DNA from: Roseburia_C sp031555935
GTDB taxonomy: Bacteria > Bacillota > Clostridia > Lachnospirales > Lachnospiraceae
Reading direction: 5' to 3'
NCBI GenBank assembly: GCA_031555935.1
Contig: JAVBTX010000003.1
Location: forward strand, 30,297 to 94,296
DNA: 64,000 bases
Positions 36,263-44,844 of the stretch are shown piece by piece. The notes beneath the pieces were generated by a model. The model was not told the origin of the DNA and did no database searches. It worked only from the letters and a program-made list of their open reading frames with translations. How positions within the stretch are numbered: position 1 is the stretch's first letter; every line of letters begins with the position of its first letter. Made by a program: the position numbers and the translations under genes.

Positions 36263-38017
36263 ATGAATAGTCAGAAACGAGAAGACCTTCTAAATCTTGC
36301 CTTGGATGCGACCCCGCTTGAACGCGGGAAATCGCTGGAATTAGGAGTGGGATATTCACCACTGGACCAGCGTTGGGAGGTCGTTGTCAGATATTCCGGT
36401 AATATCCAGTTGATTGAAGAAACATATCCTGAAATTGAAATTACCGAATTAAGCAACGAGTATGCCATTGTAACGCTGCCGCAATCCTTCATGGATGTTC
36501 TGACCGACCGCGAAGAAATTGAATATATCGAAAAACCCAAACGTTTATTTTTTGCACTCAGTCAGGCCATCCGGGCCTCATGTATCACGCCATTATACAA
36601 CACCAGCCTTGGTTTATCGGGACGTGGTACCTTGATTGCCGTTATTGACAGTGGCATTGACTACATGCATCCAGATTTTATGAATCCAAATGGAACGACC
36701 CGGATTGTGTCTTTATGGGACCAGACGATAATTCCCCGAGATGACTGGCGGCCACCGGGAAATTATCGCCGCGGCGTAGAGTTCTCCGCGGAACAGATTA
36801 ATCTGGCTCTGGAACAGCCGACTCCGGCACAAGCTTATGAGATATGTCCATCACGGGATATTACGGGGCATGGAACCCATGTTGCCGGCATTGCCGCCGG
36901 TAACGGCCGAGCCTCAGGTGGGCAATACCGTGGTATCGCTTATAATTGTGAGCTATTGATTGTCAAGCTGGGAACCCCAATGGAAAATTCTTTTCCGCGT
37001 ACCACCGAACTGATGCAGGCTGTTGATTACGTCCTCAAAAAGGCGAGAGACTTAGGAATGCCAATAACCATTAACTTAAGCTTTGGAAACAATACTGGCT
37101 CACATGATGGAACCTCACTGTTGGAGACTTATTTATCAGATATGTCCAACTTCTGGAAAAATGCCATAATTGTCGGAACTGGCAACGAAGGAGACTCAAG
37201 GGGTCACACCACCGGAACGATGTCCGCATCAACATTAGCTCCTGTGGATGAAGAACTTTTGATTGGCAATTATGAAATGGGTATGAATCTGCAAATTTGG
37301 AAATCTTATGTCGATACGGTCGGCATCAGTATCATTCATCCCAATGGCAGAATTGTCGGAACCATTCGTGAAGTGCAGGGTACACAACGATTTGCACTTG
37401 AAGGTACTGAGCTTTTGATTTACTATGGTGAACCACGCCCCTATAGTCCCTATCAGGAAATTTATATCGACTTTATTCCGATAAGGGATTATGTCGATAG
37501 TGGTGTTTGGACTATCCGCATCGAGCCGGAGCGAGTCGTCTATGGTAAATTTGATATGTGGATTCCATCTGCCGGAATCTTAAGTACCGCTACTGGCTTC
37601 TTAACGCCGACTGAGAATACCACCTTGACCATCCCTTCTACAGCCGTCAAGGTCATTTCCGTTGGGGCTTATGATTCCTATTATAATCAATATGCCTCCT
37701 TTTCTGGCCGCGGTTTTACGAGACAGACCAACCAGGTCAAACCAGAATTAAGTGCGCCAGGTGTCGACATCACCTCAACTGCCCCCGGTGGTGGTTATGC
37801 AACGCGTTCTGGAACTTCTATGGCCACGCCATTTGTCAGCGGAACATCTGCGCTGTTAATGGAATGGGGCATTGTCAATGGCAATGACGCTTTTTTATAT
37901 GGTGAAAAAATGAAAGCGTATCTGGTAAAAGGGGCAAGGCATCTGCCTGGCTTCTCTCAATATCCGAATCCTCAGCTTGGCTGGGGGGTACTTTGTGCAG
38001 CCGACTCACTCCCTTGA
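36263..38017 (+). CDS. Subtilisin-like S8 family peptidase
   Basis: A 584-residue clostridial S8 peptidase of the CspBA-like group. The catalytic triad is complete: D129 in AVIDSGID, H203 in GHGTHVAG and S519 in SGTSMATPF; the oxyanion region contains GTGNEG. There is no signal peptide. The N-terminal prodomain-like region is about 1-95, and a beta insertion (about 330-450) splits the catalytic domain as in Csp proteases. Csp proteins process spore germination enzymes, but many paralogues exist, so germination is only a possibility. The ATG has GAAGGGA upstream. The last codons lie in the first unit of a 28-bp tandem repeat. Confidence 0.87.
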   Translation: MNSQKREDLLNLALDATPLERGKSLELGVGYSPLDQRWEVVVRYSGNIQLIEETYPEIEITELSNEYAIVTLPQSFMDVLTDREEIEYIEKPKRLFFALSQAIRASCITPLYNTSLGLSGRGTLIAVIDSGIDYMHPDFMNPNGTTRIVSLWDQTIIPRDDWRPPGNYRRGVEFSAEQINLALEQPTPAQAYEICPSRDITGHGTHVAGIAAGNGRASGGQYRGIAYNCELLIVKLGTPMENSFPRTTELMQAVDYVLKKARDLGMPITINLSFGNNTGSHDGTSLLETYLSDMSNFWKNAIIVGTGNEGDSRGHTTGTMSASTLAPVDEELLIGNYEMGMNLQIWKSYVDTVGISIIHPNGRIVGTIREVQGTQRFALEGTELLIYYGEPRPYSPYQEIYIDFIPIRDYVDSGVWTIRIEPERVVYGKFDMWIPSAGILSTATGFLTPTENTTLTIPSTAVKVISVGAYDSYYNQYASFSGRGFTRQTNQVKPELSAPGVDITSTAPGGGYATRSGTSMATPFVSGTSALLMEWGIVNGNDAFLYGEKMKAYLVKGARHLPGFSQYPNPQLGWGVLCAADSLP

Positions 38018-38090
38018 GTGAGTTGGCTTCGATTCACTCCCTTGAGTGAGTCGGCTTGGATTCACTCCCCTGAGTGAGTCGGCTTGGATT
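38007..38090. repeat. Three tandem 28-bp repeats
   Basis: Units at 38007-38034, 38035-38062 and 38063-38090 differ by only one or two bases. Each contains the palindromic core CACTCCCTTGAGTG and can fold as a small hairpin. The first unit overlaps the stop codon of the peptidase gene, and the array ends ten bases from the stop of the convergent lipoprotein gene. Confidence 0.85.
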
Positions 38091-38100
38091 CACGCCCTTA

Positions 38101-39168
38101 TCACAGCATCTTGGCAAGCTCATATACCCGCGCCTTCGTTAATTCTGCTCCTTTATTATTCTCAATCATTAACTGCATACTTCCACCTTCATACTCAGCA
38201 CCAGCTCTTTTTATCTCGGCTTCTTTGTCGGTAATCCAGTCTCTTTCTTCGGTTGTGAGCTTATCCATCGCTGTAGCATCCAATGTCTCTTTTAACTGAT
38301 TCCAAACTGCGTTCAGTTCATCATCCCACAATTGATATATTTGTGACGATATGTCGTTCATTTCCGTTTGTGTCAAATTCTCTGTTTGAAGTCTATTTTC
38401 TAAAATTGCAACCTCTTCCTCCACACTTGTAAGTTCATCATCAATGCCATAATATCCCATTGCTATCTCATAGCTGGAAAAACCACATTCAGCTTTGACA
38501 TTAAAAAGTCCGTAAAAAGGAAGTTCTGTCTCTGTGCCTTCCGCAAATTCACTGTAACCCACCCAGCTTTTGTATGCCTCTGGCAACTCTTGAAGTGAGG
38601 CTCCCGGCAGATAAATCAAAATATTCTCGGCATCCTCCAAGCCATATGGTTCACTATAGAGATATCGAACTCCATCCTTAATTTCCTCTGTTTCAGCATC
38701 CTGAGCTAGCACAATGCTCTTAATTTCCATTGAATACGTGTATTCATCTACCTTTTCGGGCTGGGTAAACTCACCTGCAAAATTACATAAATACACCACT
38801 CCGTTAGGATATTCTTTTTCTACATCACCCATATCAGAATCATGATATTGTCCTTCAAATGTTCCATCCTCATGTATTGTCAATACGGTGCACCAAGCAC
38901 CAGCACCACTCCCAAACCAGAATTCTAAATTCGATATATCTGCAAATGAAAGTGGAACCGCTTCTACATCTGAGGTAACTTCTGTTTCCAAGTTATCTGA
39001 TACCTCTGTTTGTTCCAAAGTATTTGTTTTATCTACTTCATCTGTTTCCTGTTTCTCTGTATTTGATGCATTTGGTGCATTTGGTGTATTCGCTGTACTC
39101 CCACATCCTACTAACAAACAAGCACTGACAACAATTGACATTGATATTACCATTAATTTTCTTTTCAC
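38101..39168 (-). CDS. Lipoprotein with LprI/DUF1311-like domain
   Basis: A 355-residue lipoprotein with lipobox LLVGCGS near residue 22 and a Thr/Glu-rich linker to about 70. Residues about 70-240 are unassigned. The C-terminal 110 residues match the lysozyme-inhibitor LprI-like domain (LTQTEMNDISSQIYQLWDDE, LTTEERDWITDKEAEIKRAG). The start is GTG behind GGAGGA. A surface function is inferred; lysozyme inhibition has not been shown for Gram-positive members. Confidence 0.72.
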   Translation of the reverse strand: MKRKLMVISMSIVVSACLLVGCGSTANTPNAPNASNTEKQETDEVDKTNTLEQTEVSDNLETEVTSDVEAVPLSFADISNLEFWFGSGAGAWCTVLTIHEDGTFEGQYHDSDMGDVEKEYPNGVVYLCNFAGEFTQPEKVDEYTYSMEIKSIVLAQDAETEEIKDGVRYLYSEPYGLEDAENILIYLPGASLQELPEAYKSWVGYSEFAEGTETELPFYGLFNVKAECGFSSYEIAMGYYGIDDELTSVEEEVAILENRLQTENLTQTEMNDISSQIYQLWDDELNAVWNQLKETLDATAMDKLTTEERDWITDKEAEIKRAGAEYEGGSMQLMIENNKGAELTKARVYELAKML

Positions 39169-39214
39169 CTATTTTTCCTCCGTATATATCATTTTTGAAG
39201 ATAACCTCGTTCAT

Positions 39215-40069
39215 TTACTTTTCAATAAACAACACACCCAAGGTTCCCGGTCCGCAGTGGCTAGTCACGACACCACCCGCCCGTGTAATCAGAATTTCCC
39301 CAAAATACTGCATCGCTTCTAGTTCTTTTTTGACTACCTCAATAATCTCCAGCTCACAGCCGGAGTGTGTAATAAACACCCTTTCCGGATGAGCCTTTGC
39401 CATCACTGGCTTTAAATCCTGGACATAATCAATAATCGCCTTTTTCATCTTGCCACGATATTTTTTCCCCGGCTCCATTTTACCATCGACAACCGATATA
39501 CGCGGGTGCAATTGAAGGGTACTGCCAGCAAATGCTGCCAAACCACTGCAACGACCACCGCGATGTAAATATGTCAATGTATCAACGACAAAGCTCGCAC
39601 GAACAAGTGGCTGAATCTCTTTTATCTTGTTAACAATCTGCGAAGCTGACATTCCCTGCTCGGCCATCAGAGCTGCCTCAATGATTTGAAGCCCAATTCC
39701 AGTTGATAAGTTTTTGGAGTCAATCACAAATACCCGCTCCTCCACACCTAGTTCAGATGCTGCCAAACGCATCACGCTGCCACAAGAAGACATCAGTTCA
39801 GAGATACAAAAGCATACTACCTCGTTCGCTTTGGCAAGATTTCGCTCCAAGCATTGCTGTGCTTCCAACGGTGATAACGCCGACGTTTTTGGTGTTGCCT
39901 TGTTCTGGTCCGACCATTGATAAATTTGTTCTGGTGTAATATCGACACCATCGGAATATTCTTCATCCCCAAGATGGATATGCAAAGGATACGTATCAAT
40001 ACCATATTTCCCCAATAATTCTGGCGACAAATCACATGTGCTATCCGAAATAATAGATACTTTTTTCAT
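39215..40069 (-). CDS. DegV family fatty-acid-binding protein
   Basis: A 284-residue DegV protein. The N-terminal VSIISDSTCDLSPELL and the SSCGSVMRLAA and RASFVVDTLTYLHRGGRCS motifs are typical. Members bind fatty acids and can deliver them to FakA kinase, which is not present here. The ATG at 40069 follows AGGAGGA; a frame extending to 40105 lacks support. A nine-base inverted repeat (40102-40110 with 40162-40170) lies in the region shared with the divergent gene. Confidence 0.9.
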   Translation of the reverse strand: MKKVSIISDSTCDLSPELLGKYGIDTYPLHIHLGDEEYSDGVDITPEQIYQWSDQNKATPKTSALSPLEAQQCLERNLAKANEVVCFCISELMSSCGSVMRLAASELGVEERVFVIDSKNLSTGIGLQIIEAALMAEQGMSASQIVNKIKEIQPLVRASFVVDTLTYLHRGGRCSGLAAFAGSTLQLHPRISVVDGKMEPGKKYRGKMKKAIIDYVQDLKPVMAKAHPERVFITHSGCELEIIEVVKKELEAMQYFGEILITRAGGVVTSHCGPGTLGVLFIEK

Positions 40070-40191
40070 CTCGCATCTTCCTCCTGCTTCATTAATTGCA
40101 TACAACCTAATTTATCATAGGAATGCCCAAAGTGCAAGCTCTTACATGGCTCAATTATCGTTAGGTTGTTTACTAACCGCTGAAAACATGG

Positions 40192-40197
40192 TATGAT
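40192..40197 (+). promoter_or_regulatory. -10 box of the DUF3267-like gene
   Basis: TATGAT lies 17 bases after TTTACT (40169-40174), about 63 bases upstream of the chosen start. Confidence 0.4.
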
Positions 40198-40260
40198 TTT
40201 TCACATAGAAATCTGTCATTTGAGATGGATAATATCATTACCTTAGACGTAGGAGAACAT

Positions 40261-40890
40261 ATGAGCAAAAGTCAAATAAATAAACAAAGAATGGTTGAAG
40301 AATACGAAAACATTCGTTTAAATATGAAAAAAGAAGGCTACACCGAATCTATCTGCACGATATCAATTCTAAAGGCAAACGTGATGGCACTCATACTTGC
40401 GCTACCATTTATTATCATATGCATCGTTGTATATCATAATAAGTGGTCCAATTTAGGCCCGCAGATTGTTGAATTTTTCGATGTATCCTCTTCATTCAAA
40501 GAAATGATTTTATTTTGGCTCATTATGCTTACCAGTTTTGCCATTCATGAATTAATACATGGAATAACATGGAGTTTATTTTGCCAAAACAAATGGAAAA
40601 GCATCCATTTCGGTATTATGTGGAGCTCTCTTACGCCATATTGTCACTGTAAAGAAGAGCTAAAATTTAAAGGCTATATTTTAGGCGGCCTAATGCCTTT
40701 ATTTATGCTGGGATTCGGTGTATTTATTATTTCATTATTTACCCATAGCATTATGTTATTTGTTTTAAGCTTAGTCAATATTATCGGTGCCGGAGGAGAT
40801 ATGTTGATTTCGCTCATGCTTATAAAATATAAAAATTCAATCATTTTCGACCATCCGACGGAATGCGGTTTTATTGCATTTACAAAATAG
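40261..40890 (+). CDS. DUF3267-like integral membrane protein
   Basis: A 209-residue protein with four membrane segments and the motif HELIHG in the second, followed by HFGIMWSSLTPYCHCKEEL. This is the DUF3267 pattern of putative membrane metalloproteins, in which the histidines and glutamate may bind zinc. The function is unknown. The ATG at 40261 is five bases after AGGAG; an upstream frame to 40225 has no ribosome site. Single gene facing the ohrR cluster. Confidence 0.75.
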   Translation: MSKSQINKQRMVEEYENIRLNMKKEGYTESICTISILKANVMALILALPFIIICIVVYHNKWSNLGPQIVEFFDVSSSFKEMILFWLIMLTSFAIHELIHGITWSLFCQNKWKSIHFGIMWSSLTPYCHCKEELKFKGYILGGLMPLFMLGFGVFIISLFTHSIMLFVLSLVNIIGAGGDMLISLMLIKYKNSIIFDHPTECGFIAFTK

Positions 40891-40949
40891 GTTGACTCTC
40901 TTCCCATGTTGCTTGGATGAAAGCTTATTCTAATTATGATATCAATGGT

Positions 40950-41381
40950 TTAGATATTCCCCAAAATTTTATACAATATCTTGTACAGCATCGCTGCCTC
41001 TTCTGCCTCCAGGTTCACGCACTTGCCAATCTCAGATGGGATATGAACAGCCTCTTCCTTCAGTTTTTCCCCAGCCTCTGTCAACCGCACTTCCAAATTA
41101 CGCTCATCCACCTTGGAACGTGCTCTTATAACATAACCTTTGGCCTCCAATTTTTTTAGAACCGGAGTCAGGGTTCCTGAATCAAGATAGAGAATTTGCC
41201 CCAGCTCTTTCACGTTTAATTCTTTCTTTTCCCACATCACCATCATGGTAATATATTGCGTATAAGTTAAATCAATCATCTCCAAAAACGGATTGTATTG
41301 CCGTACCACTTCCTTCGCACAGGCATATAGGGGAAAACAAAGCTGGTTTTCAATCTTCAAAGCATCATATTTATTAATCAC
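40950..41381 (-). CDS. ohrR: OhrR-type organic-peroxide repressor (MarR family)
   Basis: A 143-residue MarR-family regulator that closely follows B. subtilis OhrR: peroxide-sensing C15 in ENQLCFPLYA, LTYTQYITMMVMWE, the recognition region LYLDSGTLTPVLKKLEAKG and the wing DERNLEVRLT. It should leave DNA when C15 is oxidised. The start is GTG preceded by GAGGAAG. A perfect AATTGTATACAATT palindrome lies downstream of its own promoter, and similar palindromes overlap the glutathione peroxidase promoter, so it probably controls both. Confidence 0.9.
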   Translation of the reverse strand: MINKYDALKIENQLCFPLYACAKEVVRQYNPFLEMIDLTYTQYITMMVMWEKKELNVKELGQILYLDSGTLTPVLKKLEAKGYVIRARSKVDERNLEVRLTEAGEKLKEEAVHIPSEIGKCVNLEAEEAAMLYKILYKILGNI

Positions 41382-41402
41382 GAAATCTTCCTCTCACGTC
41401 AT

Positions 41403-41446
41403 AATTGTATACAATTTAATTTACCACAGGATTACCGTCAGTGCAA
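41403..41446 (-). promoter_or_regulatory. ohrR promoter and OhrR operator
   Basis: TTGCAC (41441-41446) and TAAATT (41418-41423) are 17 bases apart on the minus strand. The 14-base palindrome AATTGTATACAATT (41403-41416) follows immediately at the transcription start, in line with known OhrR operators. Confidence 0.7.
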
Positions 41447-41492
41447 GTATTATGCGCTGTGCATAATGCGTTACACACGCTGCGCGTATGCT

Positions 41493-41756
41493 TTATACGC
41501 CTGCGCGTGCTGCTTCATATGCGCTCCGTACCGCTAGCGCAAGCTGATCCGAACAAGAAGTCGGGCGGCGGCCACAGGTAATCCCCTTACATTTTTCTTC
41601 AATTTGCTCTACCGTCCACCCATCTACCAATAGCGGAATCGTCTTCAAATTACCATTACAGCCACCTGTAAATTCAATATTTTTGACGATATTTCCGTCT
41701 AGCTCTAACTTGATATTGGTAGAACACGTATCCTTTGTTTTATAATTATATTCCAT
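41493..41756 (-). CDS. TIGR03905-type TSCPD protein
   Basis: An 87-residue protein with the TSCPD layout: an N-terminal TCSTNIKLELDGN strand, FTGGCNGN and a C-terminal CGRRPTSCSDQLALAVR. The cysteines could bind metal. The function is unknown. It follows the glutathione peroxidase gene without a gap and shares its transcript. A GC-rich inverted repeat overlaps the last codons (41475-41509). Confidence 0.82.
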   Translation of the reverse strand: MEYNYKTKDTCSTNIKLELDGNIVKNIEFTGGCNGNLKTIPLLVDGWTVEQIEEKCKGITCGRRPTSCSDQLALAVRSAYEAARAGV

Positions 41757-42305
41757 CTATAAAACCTCCTTCACGGTGTCTTCGACATAACTCATATCAT
41801 CGGTTGGCTCAAACCTTGCAACCACATTGCCTTCCCGGTCAATCAAAAACTTAGTGAAATTCCATTTCACATCCGGCTCATTCTGGTAATTGGGATTTAT
41901 CTTGTTCAATACATCCACCAGCACTGCTGCCATCTCACTTCCCTCATCAAAACCAACAAATCCTCTTTGTTCAACCAGATATTGATATAATGGAATCGCG
42001 TTTTCTCCTTTTACATCCACTTTGGCAAACCGCGGAAAGGTAATGCCGTAATGAGAATCACAGAAGCTGGCGATTTCCTCATTACTGCCCGGGGCCTGAT
42101 TGCCAAACTGGTTACATGGAAAATCCAAAATCTCAAAACCATCCGCTTGATATTTTTCATACATGTCTTGTAATTCATCATACTGTGGGGTAAATCCACA
42201 TTCGGTAGCCGTGTTCACAATTAATAACACCTTGCCTTGGTACTCCCCTAGTGATACCTTCTCACCCATCACATCTTCTATTTTAAAATCATATAATTTT
42301 GCCAT
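41757..42305 (-). CDS. Glutathione peroxidase family protein, copy 2
   Basis: A 182-residue thiol peroxidase. It has the catalytic cysteine in NTATECGFTPQY (cysteine type, not selenocysteine), the glutamine in PCNQFGNQAPGS and the Trp/Asn pair in KWNFTKFLID. Clostridia usually lack glutathione, so reduction by thioredoxin is likely. A 20-residue insertion (around 115-135) distinguishes it from the other copy, 12 bases upstream. Probably OhrR-controlled through the shared promoter. Confidence 0.92.
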   Translation of the reverse strand: MAKLYDFKIEDVMGEKVSLGEYQGKVLLIVNTATECGFTPQYDELQDMYEKYQADGFEILDFPCNQFGNQAPGSNEEIASFCDSHYGITFPRFAKVDVKGENAIPLYQYLVEQRGFVGFDEGSEMAAVLVDVLNKINPNYQNEPDVKWNFTKFLIDREGNVVARFEPTDDMSYVEDTVKEVL

Positions 42306-42317
42306 CTTATTTTCCTC

Positions 42318-42791
42318 CTATAATAATCCTTTTATTTTTTCATCCATTTTTTCCGGGGTTGTTGTCGGGGCGAACCGCTCAACGACATTCCCGTTTTTAT
42401 CAACCAAAAATTTAGTGAAATTCCATTTAATTTTACTACCCATCATACCGCCTTGCTGTGATTTCAGATAAGTGTAGAGCGGCTCCTCCTGCTCGCCATT
42501 GACATCTATCTTCGCAAACTGTTTAAAGGTAATGCCATATCTCGAATTACAGAAGTCGGCAATTTCTTCATCACTGCCCGGTGCCTGATTGGCAAATTGG
42601 TTACATGGAAAATCCAAAATCTCTAAGCCCTGCGCTTGATACTTATCATACAAATCCTGCAAACCATCGTACTGCGGGGTAAATCCACAGCCGGTTGCGG
42701 TGTTAACGATTAATAACGCCTTGCCTTTGTACTCTCCCATGGATACTGTTTTTCCTTCATTGTCTTTTACTTTGTAATCATAAATATTCAT
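42318..42791 (-). CDS. Glutathione peroxidase family protein, copy 1
   Basis: A 157-residue thiol peroxidase with NTATGCGFTPQY, PCNQFANQAPGS and KWNFTKFLVD. It is a tandem paralogue of the next gene, clearly diverged. The ATG at 42791 has AAAGGAG eight bases upstream; the frame extends to 42818 without ribosome site. First gene of the oxidative-stress operon; two OhrR-like palindromes sit in its promoter. Confidence 0.92.
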   Translation of the reverse strand: MNIYDYKVKDNEGKTVSMGEYKGKALLIVNTATGCGFTPQYDGLQDLYDKYQAQGLEILDFPCNQFANQAPGSDEEIADFCNSRYGITFKQFAKIDVNGEQEEPLYTYLKSQQGGMMGSKIKWNFTKFLVDKNGNVVERFAPTTTPEKMDEKIKGLL

Positions 42792-42820
42792 TTTTCTTCT
42801 CCTTTTATTGTTTGCCATTT

Positions 42821-42877
42821 AATTGTGTGCAATTCATTTGTTAACTGTATTGTACACAATTAAATTTTGTTTGTCAA
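42821..42877 (-). promoter_or_regulatory. Peroxidase promoter with two OhrR-like operators
   Basis: TTGACA (42872-42877) and TACAAT (42849-42854) are 17 bases apart on the minus strand. One operator-like palindrome (42849-42861, ATTGTACACAATT) covers the -10 box and a second (42821-42834, AATTGTGTGCAATT) lies downstream. Both match the ohrR site. Confidence 0.75.
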
Positions 42878-42899
42878 TAATGATTTTAAATTTTTTTTA

Positions 42900-42929
42900 T
42901 AAAAAAAGATGCCCCTTAATTAGAGCACC
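42900..42929 (-). terminator. Terminator after the PAP2 gene
   Basis: A seven- to eight-bp stem with G-U pairs (42908-42915 with 42923-42929) overlapping the stop codon, followed on the minus strand by seven T residues. Confidence 0.6.
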
Positions 42930-43480
42930 TTATTCTTCCTATGTTCACGTCTGCCATACATCATATCCACCAGCCACTGGGCCAGATAACTAAGTACTAT
43001 TCCACTGAATGCACCAAAGATTACATCACTTGGATAATGTACCCCCAGATATATCCGCGATATTGCGATTAACGTCGCCAGTATCACTGCCGGTATGCCA
43101 AACTTCTTCGGCAGCTTGCGGTACAATACGCTTGCTGATGCAAACGAAGCTCCTGCATGACCAGACGGAAATGACAAATCCCTTGGCTTCGCAATAATTA
43201 ATTCCAGCTGCTCAATTACTTCATAAGGCCGGATTCGACCGACCAGATTTTTTAGTATCATATTATTCACGAGCAACGAAAGCAGTAATGCAAACATACT
43301 CATGTAGCCCACTTTTCGCGTTTTCTTAGGACTCAGCAAAATAATTGTGATTGCAATCCAAAAGATTCCCGCATTTCCCAGGCGCGTTATGATTGAGAAA
43401 AGTATCGTCAGTATTGGCGTCCGTAGTTCCTGAAAAAAAAGTAAAATGCTGCTATCAATGTTCAAAATTAATTCCATCAT
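42920..43480 (-). CDS. PAP2-type membrane phosphatase
   Basis: A 186-residue protein with five to six membrane helices and the three PAP2 motifs: KNLVGRIRP (about 77-85), PSGHAG (about 105-110) and SRIYLGVHYPSD (about 140-151). It is probably an undecaprenyl-pyrophosphate or lipid phosphate phosphatase at the outer face. It overlaps the AI-2E-type transporter gene by four bases (ATGA), so the two are co-translated. Confidence 0.9.
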   Translation of the reverse strand: MMELILNIDSSILLFFQELRTPILTILFSIITRLGNAGIFWIAITIILLSPKKTRKVGYMSMFALLLSLLVNNMILKNLVGRIRPYEVIEQLELIIAKPRDLSFPSGHAGASFASASVLYRKLPKKFGIPAVILATLIAISRIYLGVHYPSDVIFGAFSGIVLSYLAQWLVDMMYGRREHRKNKVL

Positions 43481-44517
43481 TTTCGTTTGTCCTTTGCCTC
43501 GACCATTGGATTAAGTGGTACTTCCAAAATCTCCAAGATAAACATAAACATCGGAATACCAACAATCAGACCCCATATACCAAAAAAATGCTCCGAGAAA
43601 ATCAAGATTGTGAAAGTGTAAAATACCGGCAGTTTGGTCTTCGATGACATCAGCTTGGGATTTAAAATATAGCTTTCCATTGCATGAAGCAGCACAATCA
43701 TAATCAGCACATATGCTACACTGACCAATCCATTGATGCTAAATGCAACCAGACAAAGCGGTATCAGTGAAATGATTACACCGGCAACCGGAATCAGTCC
43801 CAGCACAAAAATCATTACGCCAAATCCAATAATATTTGGAAAACCAATCAGTTTTAAGCCAATAATGGAGAATACACCATTCAAAAAGGCAATCAGAATC
43901 TGCACCTCAATTACTTTACCAAAAGAAGAAACGAATTTCTCGCCAAAAAATGCGATTTCATGATAGAGCGCAGAAATCTTGCTCTCTTTAAACTTAGCCG
44001 TAAAGCGAGCGATTTCACTATTACCCAGCATAAAGAAAATGCTTAGTACGAGGGAAAGCAACACATTTAAGCCTCCGTGTCCGATATTAGAAACGAGCTT
44101 CGTCGCATAGCCCATACTTTTTTCGGAGAATACAGCCAAATAAGCTTGTTCGATAATGTCTTTGAAAAAACGCAGCATCTCATTGTCAGTTGGCTCATTG
44201 TAGAAATCCATTACTTGATTGGAAACCTGCTGAATCTGTAACACAATATCTGGAATAAAGTTAATCACGGCATAGACCACCCCCGAAAGGACCACGACAA
44301 AAACTACTAGCTGCAAGAGTTTTGATAGCTTAAGTGGCAGGCTCGGAAAACGCTTTTTCAACATTTTATCTAGATAATAAAAAACATAAGAAAATAAAAA
44401 GGTCATTAATAGCATGTTAATCATGCTGCGCATAAAATATAAGCCAATTACCAATACACAAAGTGCCAGAAAACGTTTAAAGGCAGCGCTTTTTAGAAAG
44501 TTAACAACGTAGTCCAA
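43477..44517 (-). CDS. AI-2E family membrane transporter
   Basis: A 346-residue protein with about eight membrane segments and the typical C-terminal block GLIPVAGVIISLIPLCLVAF and YILNPKLMSSKTKLPVFY. The family includes exporters and Na+/H+ antiporters; quorum-signal export is not implied by the name. The start is TTG behind AGGAGG. A good promoter lies at 44550-44578. Confidence 0.88.
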   Translation of the reverse strand: MDYVVNFLKSAAFKRFLALCVLVIGLYFMRSMINMLLMTFLFSYVFYYLDKMLKKRFPSLPLKLSKLLQLVVFVVVLSGVVYAVINFIPDIVLQIQQVSNQVMDFYNEPTDNEMLRFFKDIIEQAYLAVFSEKSMGYATKLVSNIGHGGLNVLLSLVLSIFFMLGNSEIARFTAKFKESKISALYHEIAFFGEKFVSSFGKVIEVQILIAFLNGVFSIIGLKLIGFPNIIGFGVMIFVLGLIPVAGVIISLIPLCLVAFSINGLVSVAYVLIMIVLLHAMESYILNPKLMSSKTKLPVFYTFTILIFSEHFFGIWGLIVGIPMFMFILEILEVPLNPMVEAKDKRK

Positions 44518-44844
44518 GGTGAAGCCTCCTATAATTCTATAATGAAGCCATTATAGCAAACCCCACCAACGAAAACAACCAAAGTTTACCTTAACTAAAG
44601 TCAACAAGATAATCCCTTGATAAATAAGCACCTATTATTTTCTTAAAAAACTCTTAAGTTCCAAATATGTCACCTGATAGTCACTTGCGAAACTTATACT
44701 GACCTCATAGAGCATCACGCACCGCAAAGTGGACATTTTAAGAATTTCTTAATCATTTATCAGTAAAATAAAAGGAAACTTTCTTACCCATTTTGCTAAT
44801 CTATAAAAACACTTACAATATTTTTTACGAAGCGAGGAGAATCC
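44518..44844. promoter_or_regulatory. Divergent regulatory region before vanG-like locus
   Basis: A gene-free 327-base region. Minus strand: TTGTTT (44573-44578) and TATAAT (44550-44555) with a 17-base spacer serve the AI-2E-type gene; CTATAAT/ATTATAG forms a hairpin there. Plus strand: TATAAA near 44800 with a weak -35 could serve the ligase gene. A 15-base palindrome TTAAGAATTTCTTAA (44738-44752) and a TGTCAC/AGTCAC direct repeat near 44668 are operator candidates for the resistance-like genes. Confidence 0.45.

Noticed and set aside
40087..40105. OhrR-like operator upstream of degV
   Set aside because: ATTGCATACAA is only a partial match and lacks the full palindrome.
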